Positions 1-12,973 are shown, counted from the first letter of the stretch. The stretch is DNA of 64,000 nt from Ceratobasidium sp. AG-K (GCA_037039685.1 JAWNGF010000008.1:1860001-1924000); one strand, 5' to 3'. Notes: a model not told the origin generated them from the sequence alone. A program made the numbers and translations.

Positions 1-2130
1 GATAGTGATTTAGTATAGTTACTTGACTGGAGCAATTAGTTAGATGACTCATAATATATGTTCCAGCCAACCAAAGCACTCTGACTCCATGAATGCTAGT
101 CATCAAGGCATCAGTGTTCATCCACCCCTCCTATCATTGGTAGATGCCCCCAATGATAGCCACAACCAGATGACTAGTGTTCTGAGGCCTCTAGGGTATA
201 AATACATGCCCTCTAAGAGCCCTCCATCCTCACCTCACTCTACATCTGTTGTGCTTTGGCTTGGCTGTGTGATTTTCCCCATTATTGTTGTGTGCCTCAA
301 ACAGTATTTGTTAGCCTAAAGAAAAGGATCTCCTGAGTACCTATTATAGAGGAAAGGTTGCAGACGTCTTATAGTGCTTTTACAAGTAAGAACAAGGAAG
401 GCATTTAGGGAATAGCCTAAGATTAGTACATACTTAGTTCATTGCAACTAGGAGTGTGAAACAGTGACATTTAATAGCTAAGGGAACCTGAGCTCAGTAC
501 TCCTGCTCTTTCTATTACTAGTGTACATACACTCTACAGTAGGAAAGCTTAGTATCAATTCCATTAAGTGTGCAACTAGATTGCTTACTTACTGAGAGCA
601 TCTCAGACTACTGAGACATTACTTTATATTGTTCCACTGTGTGTATTCTGTAGTTATATCACTTGTACATACAAGTAGCTGCAACTCTCAGATATATAAC
701 AGATGTGAAGGGTGCTAGACGCTAAGCTTTTGCTTTATATACTCCTTATCTGATCTTATCAATTAGCAACAGCCTTGGGCGGGCATGATAGTGACAGTGT
801 ATGACAGAGTAAGGGTATATTTAGCTGACTAAAGCCGCTATGACCCAAAAGAGGACAACAATTGGGTTCACTGACAGCATATAGCAATGTGGGACTACTG
901 GTCTATAGCAAGTATAGCTCTTTGTCTGTTGTACTATGCCCGTTTTCCCGTGTACATTCTATCTACTTGGTGGAAGAGCAGGGGCTTAAGGCTGATGCTA
1001 GAAAGGCTTGACCTAATGTCCCGACTTGAGTCAATTAGGTATATAAAGGTTAAGGGGCTTGACTGGATAAGTCTTAGAGCCCAAGGAGTGGTGATAGTAA
1101 GAGTTTTGGATTGGACAAGTCCTAGTGGAAAGGAGGTCAAGCCTTGTCGTTAACCGGCTTGACCTCTGGGTTTATATAAATGAGGGATCAGTGCCATGTC
1201 ATCATCTATCAGTGTGAGAAAGCCGAGTACAACCAATGATAAGCAAGATAAGAGGTATGACTCAACATTCTGGAAGTTCTGGAAGCAATCACCAATATCA
1301 AATGGAAAGACAAATACATCACATGATACAAGTTAGGCGCCAGAGGACATTTGTACCAAAAAAGGAAAGTGTTCGGAAAAAAAGATATAAAATCAGAATA
1401 AAATGCCTGAGCTTAGTCAGCTCATGACACAATAGAATATATGAATGGTGCTTCCTGATTCGGTGGCCATGGTTCAGTGATATCAGAGGATGGGGGACAT
1501 TGTTGACAGGCTAATGGGTGCAAGCTGCAGTGTGCCTCAACATGTAAATGATGCAGGGGAGAGATGGGGGTGTTAGCTGACAATGGTGAGGGGTGTGCAA
1601 ATGCTCAGAGGTGACCTGGTGATGAAAGACCTGGTTCCAACAGCAACAAAGGCTGTATCCGCAACTAAGGCAACAAGACTTGTTCTAGTGTCACAACCCT
1701 AGCCAAACCTTGGAGGCCAAGACTCCACAGGCAGTGCGGATGGGGGTTGGGACAACAACAAAGGTCAAATGTATGGCACTAAGGCCTAAGTGAGTCACAC
1801 AATGAGTGATGTGGAAAACAACAAGAGAACAAGTCTTGTAGAGACAAGACTTGTGTTGCTGGTATATATACTAACTACTGTGGCTATGTACAATAGGAAG
1901 CAAGCAACAAAGGAAACCAGAACAAGAAAAGACAAGAGTCTGGGAGAAGCAAAGGCAAGACAAGGGAAACGTGATAAGTTCATGGACAACAAGGAGACAA
2001 GGGAACAGGCCAGGCAGGCATGTCCCGTGGTCATGGCTTACAAAAGGGCGACTATATGCACCAGGGCAAGAAGAACAAGACCAAACATGAAACAAACAGA
2101 ACAACAAAGAGAGAAACAAGAAAAGGTCAT
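1..2130. other. AT-rich stretch, no supported gene
   Basis: I see no conserved protein here. Two sites resemble core promoters or LTR fragments: a TATAAATA-like box near 200 and a TATATAAATGAGG-like box near 1180. The DNA is rich in TAG, TAT and ACAAG runs and looks like decayed transposable-element sequence. Open frames in it are short and have no recognisable domain. I found no matching terminal repeat, so I do not call an element. Confidence 0.4.
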
Positions 2131-2636
2131 GACAGATGACCCTTGCCACTGCTGTGGAAACATTTCTCCTCTTCTTCAATTTACAAGGTGGCCTCAAACC
2201 ATGGTCCTGGGAAGCTACGCAAACATATCAGATGGTCATGGGTCAATTTCCCAAAAGTCTGTTTGCCAAGTATTTCTGGGCCACCTCCACCATGATCTGG
2301 TATATTCCACCCCTCACGGCAGTTACTTTCTTTGCTTTCTTTGGATTCCAATGGGAAGTCGTTGCAGACTACAAAAAGGTGCTCACTTGGATCAAGAATC
2401 ATATGTTACACGTCATGCCAAAGCGGACTCCAGTACTCCCCACAATGTATAGTTTTAACTGCCTTGATTCTAGAGTTCTGAACTTACTCCAGTTTCTCTA
2501 CAGCGGGCTAACCACCCCCTTGCACATGGATGAGGCTATCAATGTGCCTTCCATCCAGCTAGAGGCCACCATGGATAGCCCACCCATTGAGCCAAAGACC
2601 AACAACACTGTTCCCAGTGCAGTAGTTTATATGTAG
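2131..2636 (+). pseudogene. Truncated STE3-type pheromone receptor relic (R1)
   Basis: Only the 3' third of a fungal pheromone receptor (GPCR, STE3 class) is present. From 2136 the frame reads MTLATAV, then a TM6-like segment (MIWYIPPLTAVTFFAFFGF) and the conserved loop EVVADYKK. The same block occurs in the three fuller receptors of this window, as in MTLATAMTLF and WYIVPLTSVVFFAFFGF at 24777-26042. Just upstream of 2136 the frame meets a TGA, and the five upstream exons are absent. A likely intron starts at GTATAG (2446) and ends near 2512. The last exon (LYSG, then ANVP-like spacing) resembles the tail of the receptor at 13033 and stops with TAG at 2634. The junction phase does not resolve cleanly, another sign of decay. 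I infer a 5'-truncated, non-functional copy. Confidence 0.75.
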
Positions 2637-2639
2637 ATC

Positions 2640-3796
2640 CATATTTTGCATGCAAGAGAATTTGAACCTTGTAAGCTCAGAATAGCAAGGCCTAGGACAT
2701 GTTGAAGTCCAAGGTAGGTCATCCAGGTGCCATTCACGCCATGATTCTCTTCCTTCTGGTGTACATGCATATATGATGATAGTACTTGAGACATCCCAAT
2801 CTCAGGACTATGCTCTGTTTTACATGGCAGTATTTTGTCTTCTATCTTACACTTAACTTATTCCTCTGAGTTGGTAATTCCTGCCCATATGATGGCGTAT
2901 GTTTGTTAGTCAAGGTTGGTGATCAGTCATATGATATTGGTATTAATCACAAACCAAACACACTGGCCGGCTAGAATCCGTACAAGTGGTATAATGTACA
3001 GGCACTATAAACTTTAAAATAATTCCACCAGGTTCAGCAAAAGTGGCATCATCAATAAAATCATCCCATCGGACCTGCCCATTATTGTATCATCAATTAT
3101 GTTATGTCTCTGCACCTAGCATCCAATTAGTTATTATCATTGACAGGTCTGTATGTATGCGCTGATATCATTCTCATTTGGCCTTGCAACCTCTGATAGA
3201 TATGCGTGGTAGTCCTGGCTTGCGGATGGGCATCATGTCTGTTATGAGCAGCATGACAAACAAGCAGACGGAGTGGATTTGCCTCCTGGAGCTGGGGCTT
3301 TATGCATGCGTGGATAGAGGTGGAGCCCCAACAGAGGTAAATAGGGGGTGCGGAGTTGGTCTTGGCCGACCCCTGAGTGGAGCGCATACCAGGTTCCCCA
3401 ATAATGTCTTCATACCATGTCCAACCGGACACTGCTTCTTCCGCCTTTGCCCGTACTCTTATCATGCATGGCCAATGGCCTCTATATTCAGTCTCTCGAC
3501 TTTACTATCCTGCGCTATGGTCTCCCGTGTAGGCGTTGAATGCTTGAAAATATAACATATTCCCTAGCCTTGGGATATCACACAGGGCAGAAACACGCAA
3601 AGATTGTACACTGGATTCAGTCAGGGTGAGCAGACACAAGCTCAATCTATCCGGCCCCAATGGAGAATACCTGCGAGAGTGAACCTGGAGTCAGAAACAA
3701 ATGAGCAAACTAAACTTTGACTAGGGGTAGGGACACTGACATAAGAGCTGAATTATCAAGCATGGGGCTAGCTGCAATGTTTAATCCTTGATTCAT
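2640..3796. other. Intergenic, no supported gene
   Basis: Nothing recognisable lies between the receptor relic and the foldback element. Short open frames on both strands at 3127-3555 overlap each other and lack conserved motifs, so I treat them as chance frames. Confidence 0.4.
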
Positions 3797-4551
3797 CTGT
3801 AAAACACTCTGGGGATAGCTAGCGCTATATAGCGCTATATAGCACCATAGCAAATATACCACATCGCCTATATCTAGCAGCATATAGCAGTGGCCAGTGC
3901 TATATAGTGCTATATAGCTCTAAGTAGCTGAGGCCCAATTTGGTGATTGGAACAGAAAAGGTTGGGACATGTGGCTGTGCACTTACTATATATGGTAAGT
4001 AATTAGTCCAAATTTGGATAAATGAATTCCCATATATGGTAATTTTCGATTCTAAGACGATTTGAAAATTTCCTTTTTTGGTAATATTTGAAATTCCAAA
4101 TATGGGAGCAATATATCCATTTTAGGAACTCAGCTGACCTGAAACTCCAAGTCCCACCCTGCCCCTTGAAGTCGCTTTTTCCCCCTATTCCACATGTCTG
4201 AGTACACCCCCAACACCTCACCTGGGGGTATTTTGTAGCATATAGTCACATTGGTACCAAGGGGATGGAAATCTGCTGGCTGGTTCAAAAGTTTGTCCCA
4301 AAATGGGTATGTTAGTAAGGTATATCAAATAGCCTATCTGAGAAGATCATTACCATTCATGGTAAGTGCACAGCCACATGTCCCAACCTTTTTTGTTCCA
4401 ATCACCAAATTGGGGCTCAGCTACATAGAACTATATAGTGCTATATAGCACTGGCCACTGCTATATGCTGCTAGATATAGGCGATGTGGTATGTTTGCTA
4501 TGGTGCTATATAGCAGTATATAGTGCTAGCTATCCCCAGAGTGTTTTACAG
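3797..4551. mobile_element. 755-bp foldback / MITE-like element with about 200-bp inverted ends
   Basis: The left end begins CTGTAAAACACTCTGGGG and the right end finishes with its exact reverse complement. Inverted similarity continues inward for about 200 bp through blocks rich in GCTATATAGC and a GGTTGGGACATGTGGCTGTG block near 3960, matched inversely near 4370. The palindrome extends outward to CATCTG/CAGATG (3794-4554). The middle has no transposase. A target duplication is not clear; at most a 2-bp AT flanks the ends. It sits immediately past the 3' coding end of the NACHT-WD40 pseudogene, whose frame runs into the right arm before stopping. I infer a non-autonomous DNA transposon that landed in or beside the last exon. 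Confidence 0.7.
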
Positions 4552-7500
4552 ATGTTGCCAATTGAACAAGCTTGTAACATTTGGCCCACGAGTTTCCAAG
4601 CTTTGTCGAGTCGAAGTCAAGTTGGAAGGAGCCTTTGTTTAGTAACAGAAATGTGTTGTGCGGATGAAGCAAGGCCACATGTAGATCAGGCGGCACCCAT
4701 ATCAGGAGGCGGGACTCGGAATCGACCACCCATCCATCGTCTTGTAAAGCCCAGGCCTGGTATGGATGGACCGCCGAGCTAGAATCCTGGTGTTGGGTGG
4801 TCGAAGAATCTGGTGTATGACGAATGAAGATTGCTCTGAAACAACGACGGTCGACTTACCTGTACATTTATGAGCATTCAGAATATCACTGACGTCCCAC
4901 ATCTGTATAGCTTTATCTTTGGATATGGTGAGAAGGCGCGTCCCTTGGGGCGACAATGCAAGTGAGAGTATCCAGCCAGCGTGTCCTCGAATTGGACTAC
5001 CAATTGCCTGCCCGCTTTGTGCATCCCAGAACCGTATGGTCTTGTCATCTGAACCGGAAACCAAGAGCGCCCCATTGGGGGAGAATGCTACTTCTTGGAC
5101 ATCACTTGTGTGCCCTTTGATAGGTCCAAGAACTAGTTGCCCACTTGAACTATCCCAGCCCCAGATCGTATTATTGAGCAAAGCAGAAACAAATTGTGTA
5201 CCATCGGGCGAAAATTTAACAGAGCTGATCTTGTCGGTGTGATCGCTCAGGGGGCCGATGAGCGTTTGCCCACTATTTACGTCCCACACGCGTATGGTAT
5301 TATCGCCGGAGCCTGAGACAAGTCGCATACCATCAGGCGAGAAACAAATTGAAGTGATATCTTTGGTATGGCCTTGGAAGGGAGTGAGAATCGCCTCTCC
5401 GTTTACCGTGCCCCACAATCAAACGGTAGTATCTCCCGAGCCAGACGCAATGAGCGATCCGTTAGGCAAGAAGGCAACAACATTGATATAGTCAGTGTGA
5501 CCCTTCAGAGGACCAACAACCGTCTGCCCACTTTTCACGTCCCAGACCCGTAGAGTTTTGTCGTCGGAACCAGAGACAATATGCATACCGTTTGGTGAGT
5601 AAAAAACGGATTGTATCCAGCTAGTATGTCCCACCAATGAATCTGAGATCATTTGCCTGTTGTCTGAATTCCATATGCAGATTATGTTGTCAGTCGAGCC
5701 AGAAGCAAACCGTTCACCATTGGGCAAGAATGCTACCGAAAGTACTGTATTGTCGGTGGAGCTAGAAATTAACGAGTGAATTTGGGGGTCCCATAGCCGT
5801 ACCGTGTTATCTAAGGAGGTGGAGACGATGCGTGTGCCGTCGGAAGAAAATACTGCAGATTCCGCAGTATTGGTATGTCCTTCTAATATCCTTGAGGATA
5901 TCGGTGTGCTGTGGATATCCCAAAGTCTGACAGTAGAGTCATAGGAACTTGACACGAGGCAGTTTCCATCAGGGGAGAACGCAACGCTGGCGACGCAGTC
6001 TGAGTGCCCGCTCAGCGGGTCGAAAATCATCCGCCCGTCCCGAGTAGACCAAAGCCGGATTTTTTCATCATTAGAGCCAGAAGCAATTTGAGCGTCGTCG
6101 GGCGAGAAACACACCGAGTTAATGGTGCCGGTGTGTCCCTCAAGTGGGCCGAGAGTTATATCACCGCTTTTCGAGTCCCAAATTCGTATAGTATTGTCCG
6201 CAGATCCAGAGGCTATTCTATTGCCGTCAGTGGAGAAACAGACTGATTTGACTGCATCAGTATGGCTGTGAGCGGGCCAACCAATGTCTTTCCGGTTCGT
6301 ATATCCCAGATTCGGATAGTCATATCATCCGAACCAGAAGCTATGCGTGTGCCATCTGGGGAAAAACAAACCGAAACAACTGCATCACTATACTCTGCAA
6401 AGGGACCAGAAACCAGCTGCCCATTCTCTGAGCTCCAAACACGTATCGTCTTGTCGTCAGAAGCAGAAGCTATAATCGTTCCGTCGGGTGAGAATGCAAC
6501 AGAATTCACTAGGTCATCATGCTCCAGGGGGCCAACAATAGGCTTTCCTGTGGTGCTATCTATCACGTACACATTGAATCCGGGGCCGCACAGAATCCGT
6601 AGACCGTCTGGGGAGAAACAAGCTGAAACAATAGTACTTTCAAACGACCAAGTCGCTAGAAGGGCCAGCTGCCGATTCATTGTTAGAGTCCCATTGGCTG
6701 CAGTAGATCCCTCCATGTGCTGCATGTAGGATTTGGAAACCGGCGAGGTTTGGGGCCAAAACGGTAGCATAGATAGGTAGAGGTGTGGGGTACTTTGGGA
6801 GACAGAGTGACCTGCGAACATGGCAACAAATCGCCACGCATTGCTTGCGAGAGTAACTATTTCTTCCGAGCAGTTGTGAGTCTTGGCTTATGTCAGACCA
6901 CAACTACCAGATGCAAGCTGAAACTACTTACCATAGTCCATTTCTCAGCCTTCCGAAGAATGGAAACTCCGATATGAATGCTACGCTTTACATTGAGCAC
7001 CTCCATCCACAATAGGAGATGCGTGGACAGAAAGTGGCTTGTGGACTGGACTAAATTTGCACAGGGCTCACTCGGCTCTAGATGATTGACCCAGTAGTTA
7101 CACGCATAGAATAGTTCAACTGGCACAGCGTTTTCCGAGCGTTCCTTGAGCCCGTCCACAGCGTCATCGCGAAGGTATGATGACCGGAACTCGCATATGT
7201 TAAATTGAGGGTGATGTTCCGCTATACACCAGAAGCACGCCTGCGCTAGTCGTTTATGGCTTGTCAAAGGATCACAATAGAATGAAGAAGACCGATATTC
7301 GTTAAGCATAAATTCTGGGAATGAGGCGTGCAAAGTGGTCACTGTCCCTCTTGGCTCTGCAATATTAAGTACGGAACATAGAGGACGCAGTAAAGCATCA
7401 ACCTAAGCACCGCTTTTAAGTTTGAGCAGAGCGGCGAGTCCACCAACAGTTATGGGCTCCTGCAAACAAATTATTGCGTCCAGTAGTACTTTCATCCGCG

Positions 7501-7726
7501 CTCGGCTGGATTCGTCCAAATATTTTTTCTCGAAAGCGGCCTTGAGTATGGACGCATATAGCTCGTCGATATCCCGATCTTTATTGCTCGCAGAAGGGGA
7601 TGTTAAGCCTAGAATCATATCCAATCTTTCCTTGTGCTCCATGAGACGAAACCCGTCCTTAATATACCTTGCAGACGTGGAAGCATAGAGAAAAAGAACC
7701 CCGGAATGCTCCACTAGGGCCGCAAG

Positions 7727-10323
7727 CACTGTGGACCCCAAACTTTCGGATCGTCCGGGGGTCGGGTCCGGATGGCCCAAAAATCCGGAGGTAAGTCCCG
7801 CCAATGTCTTTTGCTGGACTTCCGGATTCCATATCCGGACCTCCGGACGATGCGACTTACCTCCGGATCCCCGAACTTACCTCCGGATGCGATTGTTACC
7901 CTCGGCAGGACTTTGGTGGTCGATCAGCCGCTTCCGGGCGATCCGGAAGTTTTGAGAGGTTGAATCAAACCGAATGTAGATTAGTTCTATAATGTAACTA
8001 CACGATTTTTGATGCCAGATAGGTGTTGTATTAGCCGGCCAGCCCATGTCGCACTACTGGATAAGCAAGATACACATCTAAGGACCTTGCATGTACTCAG
8101 TGTCCGTGCTCCGATCGATAATCCACCAGTTTTTTGTCATTGCAGACTCACCTGATAGCACACTTTATGCTGGCTGCGTCAATCACTTCCCCACTTGAGA
8201 GCTGTTCCCGTACAAAACTGCCATGTATTTGGATGGGGTATTGACTTCAGTGAAAGCCTCCAAAACCAAGCCAAGCAACAGTGTGTGAGGTTGGTTGTTG
8301 GGGTTAATGGTGGAATAGGGTGGAATAGGGCTAGCAAAGGGGTGCTGAAGCTGTCGATAAAAGGACTGTGGGATAGAATTGGAGGGCACAGGGAGGGGTG
8401 GATTGGGGTGTTCAGGAACATCGTTGAACATGGGGTGCATCCCAGACTTGGACCGGGCCATAGCAGCTGCACCACACAATTTGTGCAGCTCTCTACTAGA
8501 GGAGCAATGGCAAAGTCTCTCACTAAGTTAATGTAGGTTCAAAATATGAACATTTTATTAACAATGAGGTTGGGGTGCTCACCGTATCCTTGCCAGGTGG
8601 TCTGCTAAATTGTGTCGCTTTTATCACCAATTCCCCCAAAGGTGATGCATGCATGTCTTGGTTGTCACCAGCTTGTGAATGGTGCAGTTGCCACAATTAC
8701 ATCCGACTCCTCCTTTTCCCATTGGTGTGGCGGAACAAGCAGAGGCGGCCAAATTTTGGATGTGTGGCGGGTCGCCACTTAAGCGCCGCCAAGTCTATAT
8801 ATACAGCCCAACTCAGCGCACGCATCCCCCCTTCCTCCCAGCCACCCCCATCTCCAGTTGACCGCCAAATGACCTCCTTAGATGGTTTGTGCGCCTTAAT
8901 CAACCCTAGGTAAATTTCTCTCCTCGTTCCAGCTATCTAATTTTTGTTGCTGACACTGAACCACCGTCCACCCACACAGCATTCATTTCACTCTCACCCG
9001 CTGCACCCCCGATTTTAATTTCATTCCCTTCACTGGTTAGTGCCTCACTTTCTTATATGGTATTCAGTTGATTGGCATACCTTGACGCCCTTGTTTGGCC
9101 TTTCCCTTAGTTATGGCACGTGTACTATGTCGTTGGTCAATCACCCGATCACGGAGCCACATCGAAGTCTAGCGCCAATAGTCAGCCTCGTGTCACCATC
9201 GTACAAGTGGAGAACGGTGGTAAGTCCATTTGAGATTCATTTCCGATCTCGTGGCTGATCACAATCGGGCCTCGCGACAGTGGAGTACACCAAGGGTAAC
9301 ACCAGTATTCTCGTTACAGATGCCAAGTTCCCTTGACTGCGATGGACACGGAGGCTCTGGATACCGAGAGTAAGTCGCATTTAATTTCGTATTTACATTT
9401 TATTGACTCTTGGGTAGCTGACGGAGCAGGCCCAAGCAACTCCAAGCACACCATCAACTCCGACCCAACACCCAATCAAGCTGAGCCAAACAAAGACAAG
9501 AACAAGGAGTTGGTCATTCGCGTTGAGTCGGTCGTCAAACCAACCCGGTAAGTTCCCAGCCCACTTCCTTACAAGGCATGGCGACAACTTTGATTTAGCA
9601 CGGGACAGCAAGCTATCCGCCCCGAATGGCTCAAGCGGTCTCGCTTGAAGCCCCTCGATCGCTTTGTCCCCAAGCTCATTTCGTTTCTTATTTGCTGTCC
9701 GGTAAGTTTTGATTCCTAGGTCGTTATCATGCTCACACTGAATTCCCTTCAATTCTAGTGCCTTTTCCAGTTTCTGTGTAGGTTTATTTGCATATATTCG
9801 CTCTGCCCAGACAATCCGCGACAGCCTCCCAGACCAACCACGTTTATCCCCGGATTCCCATCGACGCTCCCGGAGTGCTCACGGTTTTCGTTCCTGCTCT
9901 TATAGCTTCGATTCGACTGTCCTGGCCTTTCCTTCGGACTTCCTCCGACTTCCCTTCGGATTCCCCGTATGTTACCCTCGGACTTGCCCTGCGACGTACT
10001 CCCTACTGCCTGTTCGGACCTTTCATTCGAACCATTAGTGTGTAATTACATCGTTAATCGTATTATAACATTTGTTCACTTATCCGAGCGAGAGTTGAGG
10101 ATAATCCGAGGGAAACGGGTGGTCGGCGAAACGGCATGAGGAAGAAAACTCCAGACAGTCCGGACCCCCGGACCGTCCGAGGGTCCGGATTTTGCCGACA
10201 GTCCGGAACTAAAGTCCCTATGGCCGTCCTAGTGCGTCGTACCGGACCTTACCCTCGGACGGTCCGGAAGTCGGGCACGGATTTTCTCTTTCCGAATTGT
10301 CCGGAAGTGGGGGGTCCACAGTG
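7727..10323. mobile_element. Non-autonomous CACTA/EnSpm-type DNA transposon inside NLR gene 1
   Basis: The ends are exact 13-bp inverted repeats, CACTGTGGACCCC on the left and GGGGTCCACAGTG on the right. They are flanked by the 3-bp duplication AAG (7724-7726 and 10324-10326). CACTR termini with a 3-bp duplication are the hallmark of the CACTA/EnSpm superfamily. Dense copies of TCCGGA/CCGGAC lie within about 230 bp of the left end and 180 bp of the right end, like the subterminal transposase-binding repeats of that group. Removing the element and one AAG joins the NACHT exon (APSQL) to AALVEHSGVLF in frame. No transposase is recognisable inside, so it is probably non-autonomous. A small spliced-looking unit lies inside. 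Confidence 0.85.
8795..9720 (+). other. Possible spliced transcription unit inside the CACTA element
   Basis: A TATA-like CTATATATACAG lies near 8795, followed by an ATG at 8869 and several exon-like blocks bounded by GTAAAT/GTAAGT donors and AG acceptors (donors near 8910, 9371, 9548 and 9701). The readable pieces (MDTEALDTES, then GPSNSKH and NKELVIRVESVVKPTR) match no family I know. It could be a captured host gene fragment or a decayed accessory gene of the transposon. The reading is weak. Confidence 0.2.
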
Positions 10324-12053
10324 AAGCTGAGATGGAGCAAGGTTCACTTCTTCTAGTTCTGTTTTTAGGTATGTTTCAATATCATGTTTCACTATCTCGG
10401 CATCTAGGTCGTGTAGCACCAAGCAATCAATAGTGTTGTCCTTGGCTTTATTCATGATTCTGAAGTAAATCTCTGATTCAGGTCGACTAGACAGGAGGAA
10501 CCGCACTGGAAGGTCGGAAGATGCCGTGTGAGAGAGTAATATATCCAACATTTGGCCTACGCTGCTCTCGTTTTCGCATTCGTCCAGCGCGTCAATTACT
10601 ACCACAAAGTCTGCTGGTAGTGCGTGCCTAACCTCTTGGAGTGGCTTAACAATAAGGCGGTCAAATTGCATCTCTGGTACTCGAGTATGCACATCGGGGT
10701 CGCCCTCCAGGACTTGCGATAGCGCATAGCGAAATGGATGGGAGAACCGCGCAAGTTGGTACGCAATTGCCGGTATTATCAACTTGACATTTCGACATTC
10801 GGGTATTAGCCTTGAGCAGAAGAAGCTTGCTCCTAGTCTGGCTGTCTTTTCGAGTATGTCGCAGAGACTATATGCGATGGTAGTTTTGCCGGTTCCAGCC
10901 ATGCCATTCATCCAATATAGGCTCTTGGATTTCTTGTCGTGGACCCATGTCAACAGCTTGGCGAGCTTGAGCTCACGGGTTCCGGGTGTACATGGCCCGC
11001 GTTGAACGTCCTGAGACTCGGCCGAGTTATAGACCCCCGACATTGTTGGTAAAAGTTGACGTAGGCGCGTCTCCTGATGCACTCCAATAAACAACCAGCA
11101 GCGTTGTGGTCCGTGTAGTACCTACTGTTTCCTGTCTGTCAGCTATTTGCCACATGTTCAAGTTCGCATTGAGCTAAGAAAAAAAAAGTTTTGTGAGTGC
11201 AATGGTAAATGGTACGGGCAGCAACCTTACCATGAGACGCTCAAGATGTTCCTGGATCCTACGATAGCACTGGAATAATTCGTCCGAGTTGCCCAACGCT
11301 TCTACGATTATTTGCGTTCTGTTTCTTGAGTGTTTTTCTTGGATGCGCTGAACCTCTTCTTCGATTCCGCTTGGGACCAGGCCATTAATGCTCATCTCCA
11401 TATACGAATGTTTTACTCACATGCAGAAGTCCTTCATGCTAGTTGTCATTATCCGATTTGCTGGGGGGGAAAGGAATTGGCATAAATCTCGCAACAGCGA
11501 ATCGAGTCTAGTCCTGATGTCATCGTATTCTTGGCGCCCCTCGGATGCCCTCTGACGCTCTGTAAGAAGGGATGCCTCAAATTATCAATAAATTTAATAT
11601 TCGCACCTCAAATAATTCGATGCATTCATTCAGTCCATTGATCGCTGATCCGAGTGGAGGAAATATGTTGATGCTTGTGCCAAGTATATTTAGTAGGGAC
11701 TTGGCACCTAACCACGTGGTGGAACCTGTTGTTTGTGAATTCGGAGAGACGCTGCTTGGAAATGATGAGGGGGGCGTGGTTATGGTTGGGGGAGACTGCA
11801 GCGTGGATAGAGCAGTGGTTGAAGATAGAAGACTCGGGGATAAGAGAGGCCGGGAGGTTGACACATTCATCCCAGCCTTTGAATGGTCGGAAGAAACACC
11901 ATTATTGGATACCAATGATCGATGAGCAGGGGCGAGACCCGTCGCTATCCTATTCGAGCTGGAGCCTGGTACCGTGGGTAAGTCTTCTGAACCTAAACCA
12001 AGTCCTTGTTTGACTTCATCTTTCCAGCGCTCGAGGTGCTTTCTAAAAGGCAT

Positions 12054-12963
12054 TCAGATAGGGTGTCCTGAGTTACTATAGGATAGCTAGTGTGCTAACG
12101 TGGTCAAGATCAGACCTGATTTGACGGTTAGATAATCGTTGATCTAGACCGATTCTATAATTGGAACACTTCAGCTTGTGTCATAAAAGGGCCCCGCCCG
12201 ACCATGCCGGTGAGCGCTTGACGGTTTTATCAGCTCGGAGGGAGATGCCCGAGGATTTGACAGTTCCGAGAGTGGGAGTGCAAGACCAGTTGAACTTCTA
12301 ATCCGCAACTGCTTCTCAAGACTGATCATAGGGTCACCTCGGTCATACACAGAATCGGACAACAAGTGTTCCGGACAAGTAGTTGGGGCGATGGGACCCA
12401 TCCTCGCTCGGTTTCAATGAGACAAACTCGATGACTTGGATAACCTGAATAGCTGCGGCACATACATACGAGTTGCTGAGGTTCAGTTTAAATCCTAAGA
12501 GGGCTGAAGCGCTTTCACCAGCATCATAGCGTGCTAAGCACACATACCGAGCAACCGTAAAAGTTTGATGTAGATCATCCGGGATTCGACCCCCGACACG
12601 AGGTCAATCAATTCCCCTCTTGTCGGGTGGGAGGCTTCGGGTCCAGTCACCTACCCTAATTTGGAGATCACTTCTAAACAGGCGAAAGGCTAGCGGTGTT
12701 TTGCGACTGGGCCTTTAGGATATTCCCGTCGCCAAGGTTGCATACTCTTCCCAATATGGTTTCCCAAATAACGTCCTGAGCAAACTACGGATAGGTTTGA
12801 CATAGAGATGATTGACGAAATGAGACTCCTATTTAGCAATCAACTTGAGAGGTTCTATATGCTGATCTAAATAGGGTCCTGGGGACTAGCCTTTATTGCT
12901 ATCCTATCGGGATCACAATTCGTAAATAGCCTAATGACCGGATTGTCCGTCCCCTTGGGGTAG
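12054..12963. other. Intergenic between NLR gene 1 and receptor R2
   Basis: I see no conserved gene. I scanned both strands by eye for a short pheromone precursor ending in a CaaX box before a stop and found none. Confidence 0.35.
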
Positions 12964-12964
12964 A

Positions 12965-12973
12965 TATAAAAAA
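12965..12973 (+). promoter_or_regulatory. TATA-like box upstream of receptor R2
   Basis: TATAAAAAA lies about 60 bp before the chosen ATG at 13033, a plausible core promoter spacing. An in-frame TAA sits directly before that ATG, which supports the start. Confidence 0.4.

Larger units (their letters stand above)
4526..12053 (-). pseudogene. NACHT-WD40 (NLR/STAND) gene 1, disrupted
   Basis: Fungal NLR proteins sense non-self or effector signals through C-terminal repeats and oligomerise through a NACHT ATPase. Exons from 12053 encode an N-terminal region of unknown type, then a linker (FQCYRRIQEHLERL), then NACHT with Walker A GMAGTGKTTIAYS and Walker B VVVIDALDECE around 10600-10920. About 14 WD40 repeats follow (6740-4870), then a closing exon (DDGWVVDSESRLLIWVP) also found in gene 2. 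Breaks seen: a 2597-bp transposon at 7727-10323; TAG at 7403-7405, where gene 2 has Gln; a 1-bp frameshift near 6264-6267 inside a WD repeat; and TGA at about 5419, where Arg (CGA) is expected before LWGTVNG. The normal stop is lost into the adjacent foldback element. Two introns look only 30-31 nt long (11391-11420, 11576-11606). I infer a dead paralogue of gene 2. Confidence 0.88.

Noticed and set aside
1790..2452. 220-codon open frame overlapping the receptor relic
   Set aside because: Different phase from the conserved receptor sequence; a shadow frame.
12570..12650. tRNA-like GGGATTCGACCCCCG segment
   Set aside because: No acceptor stem or anticodon arm could be built around it.
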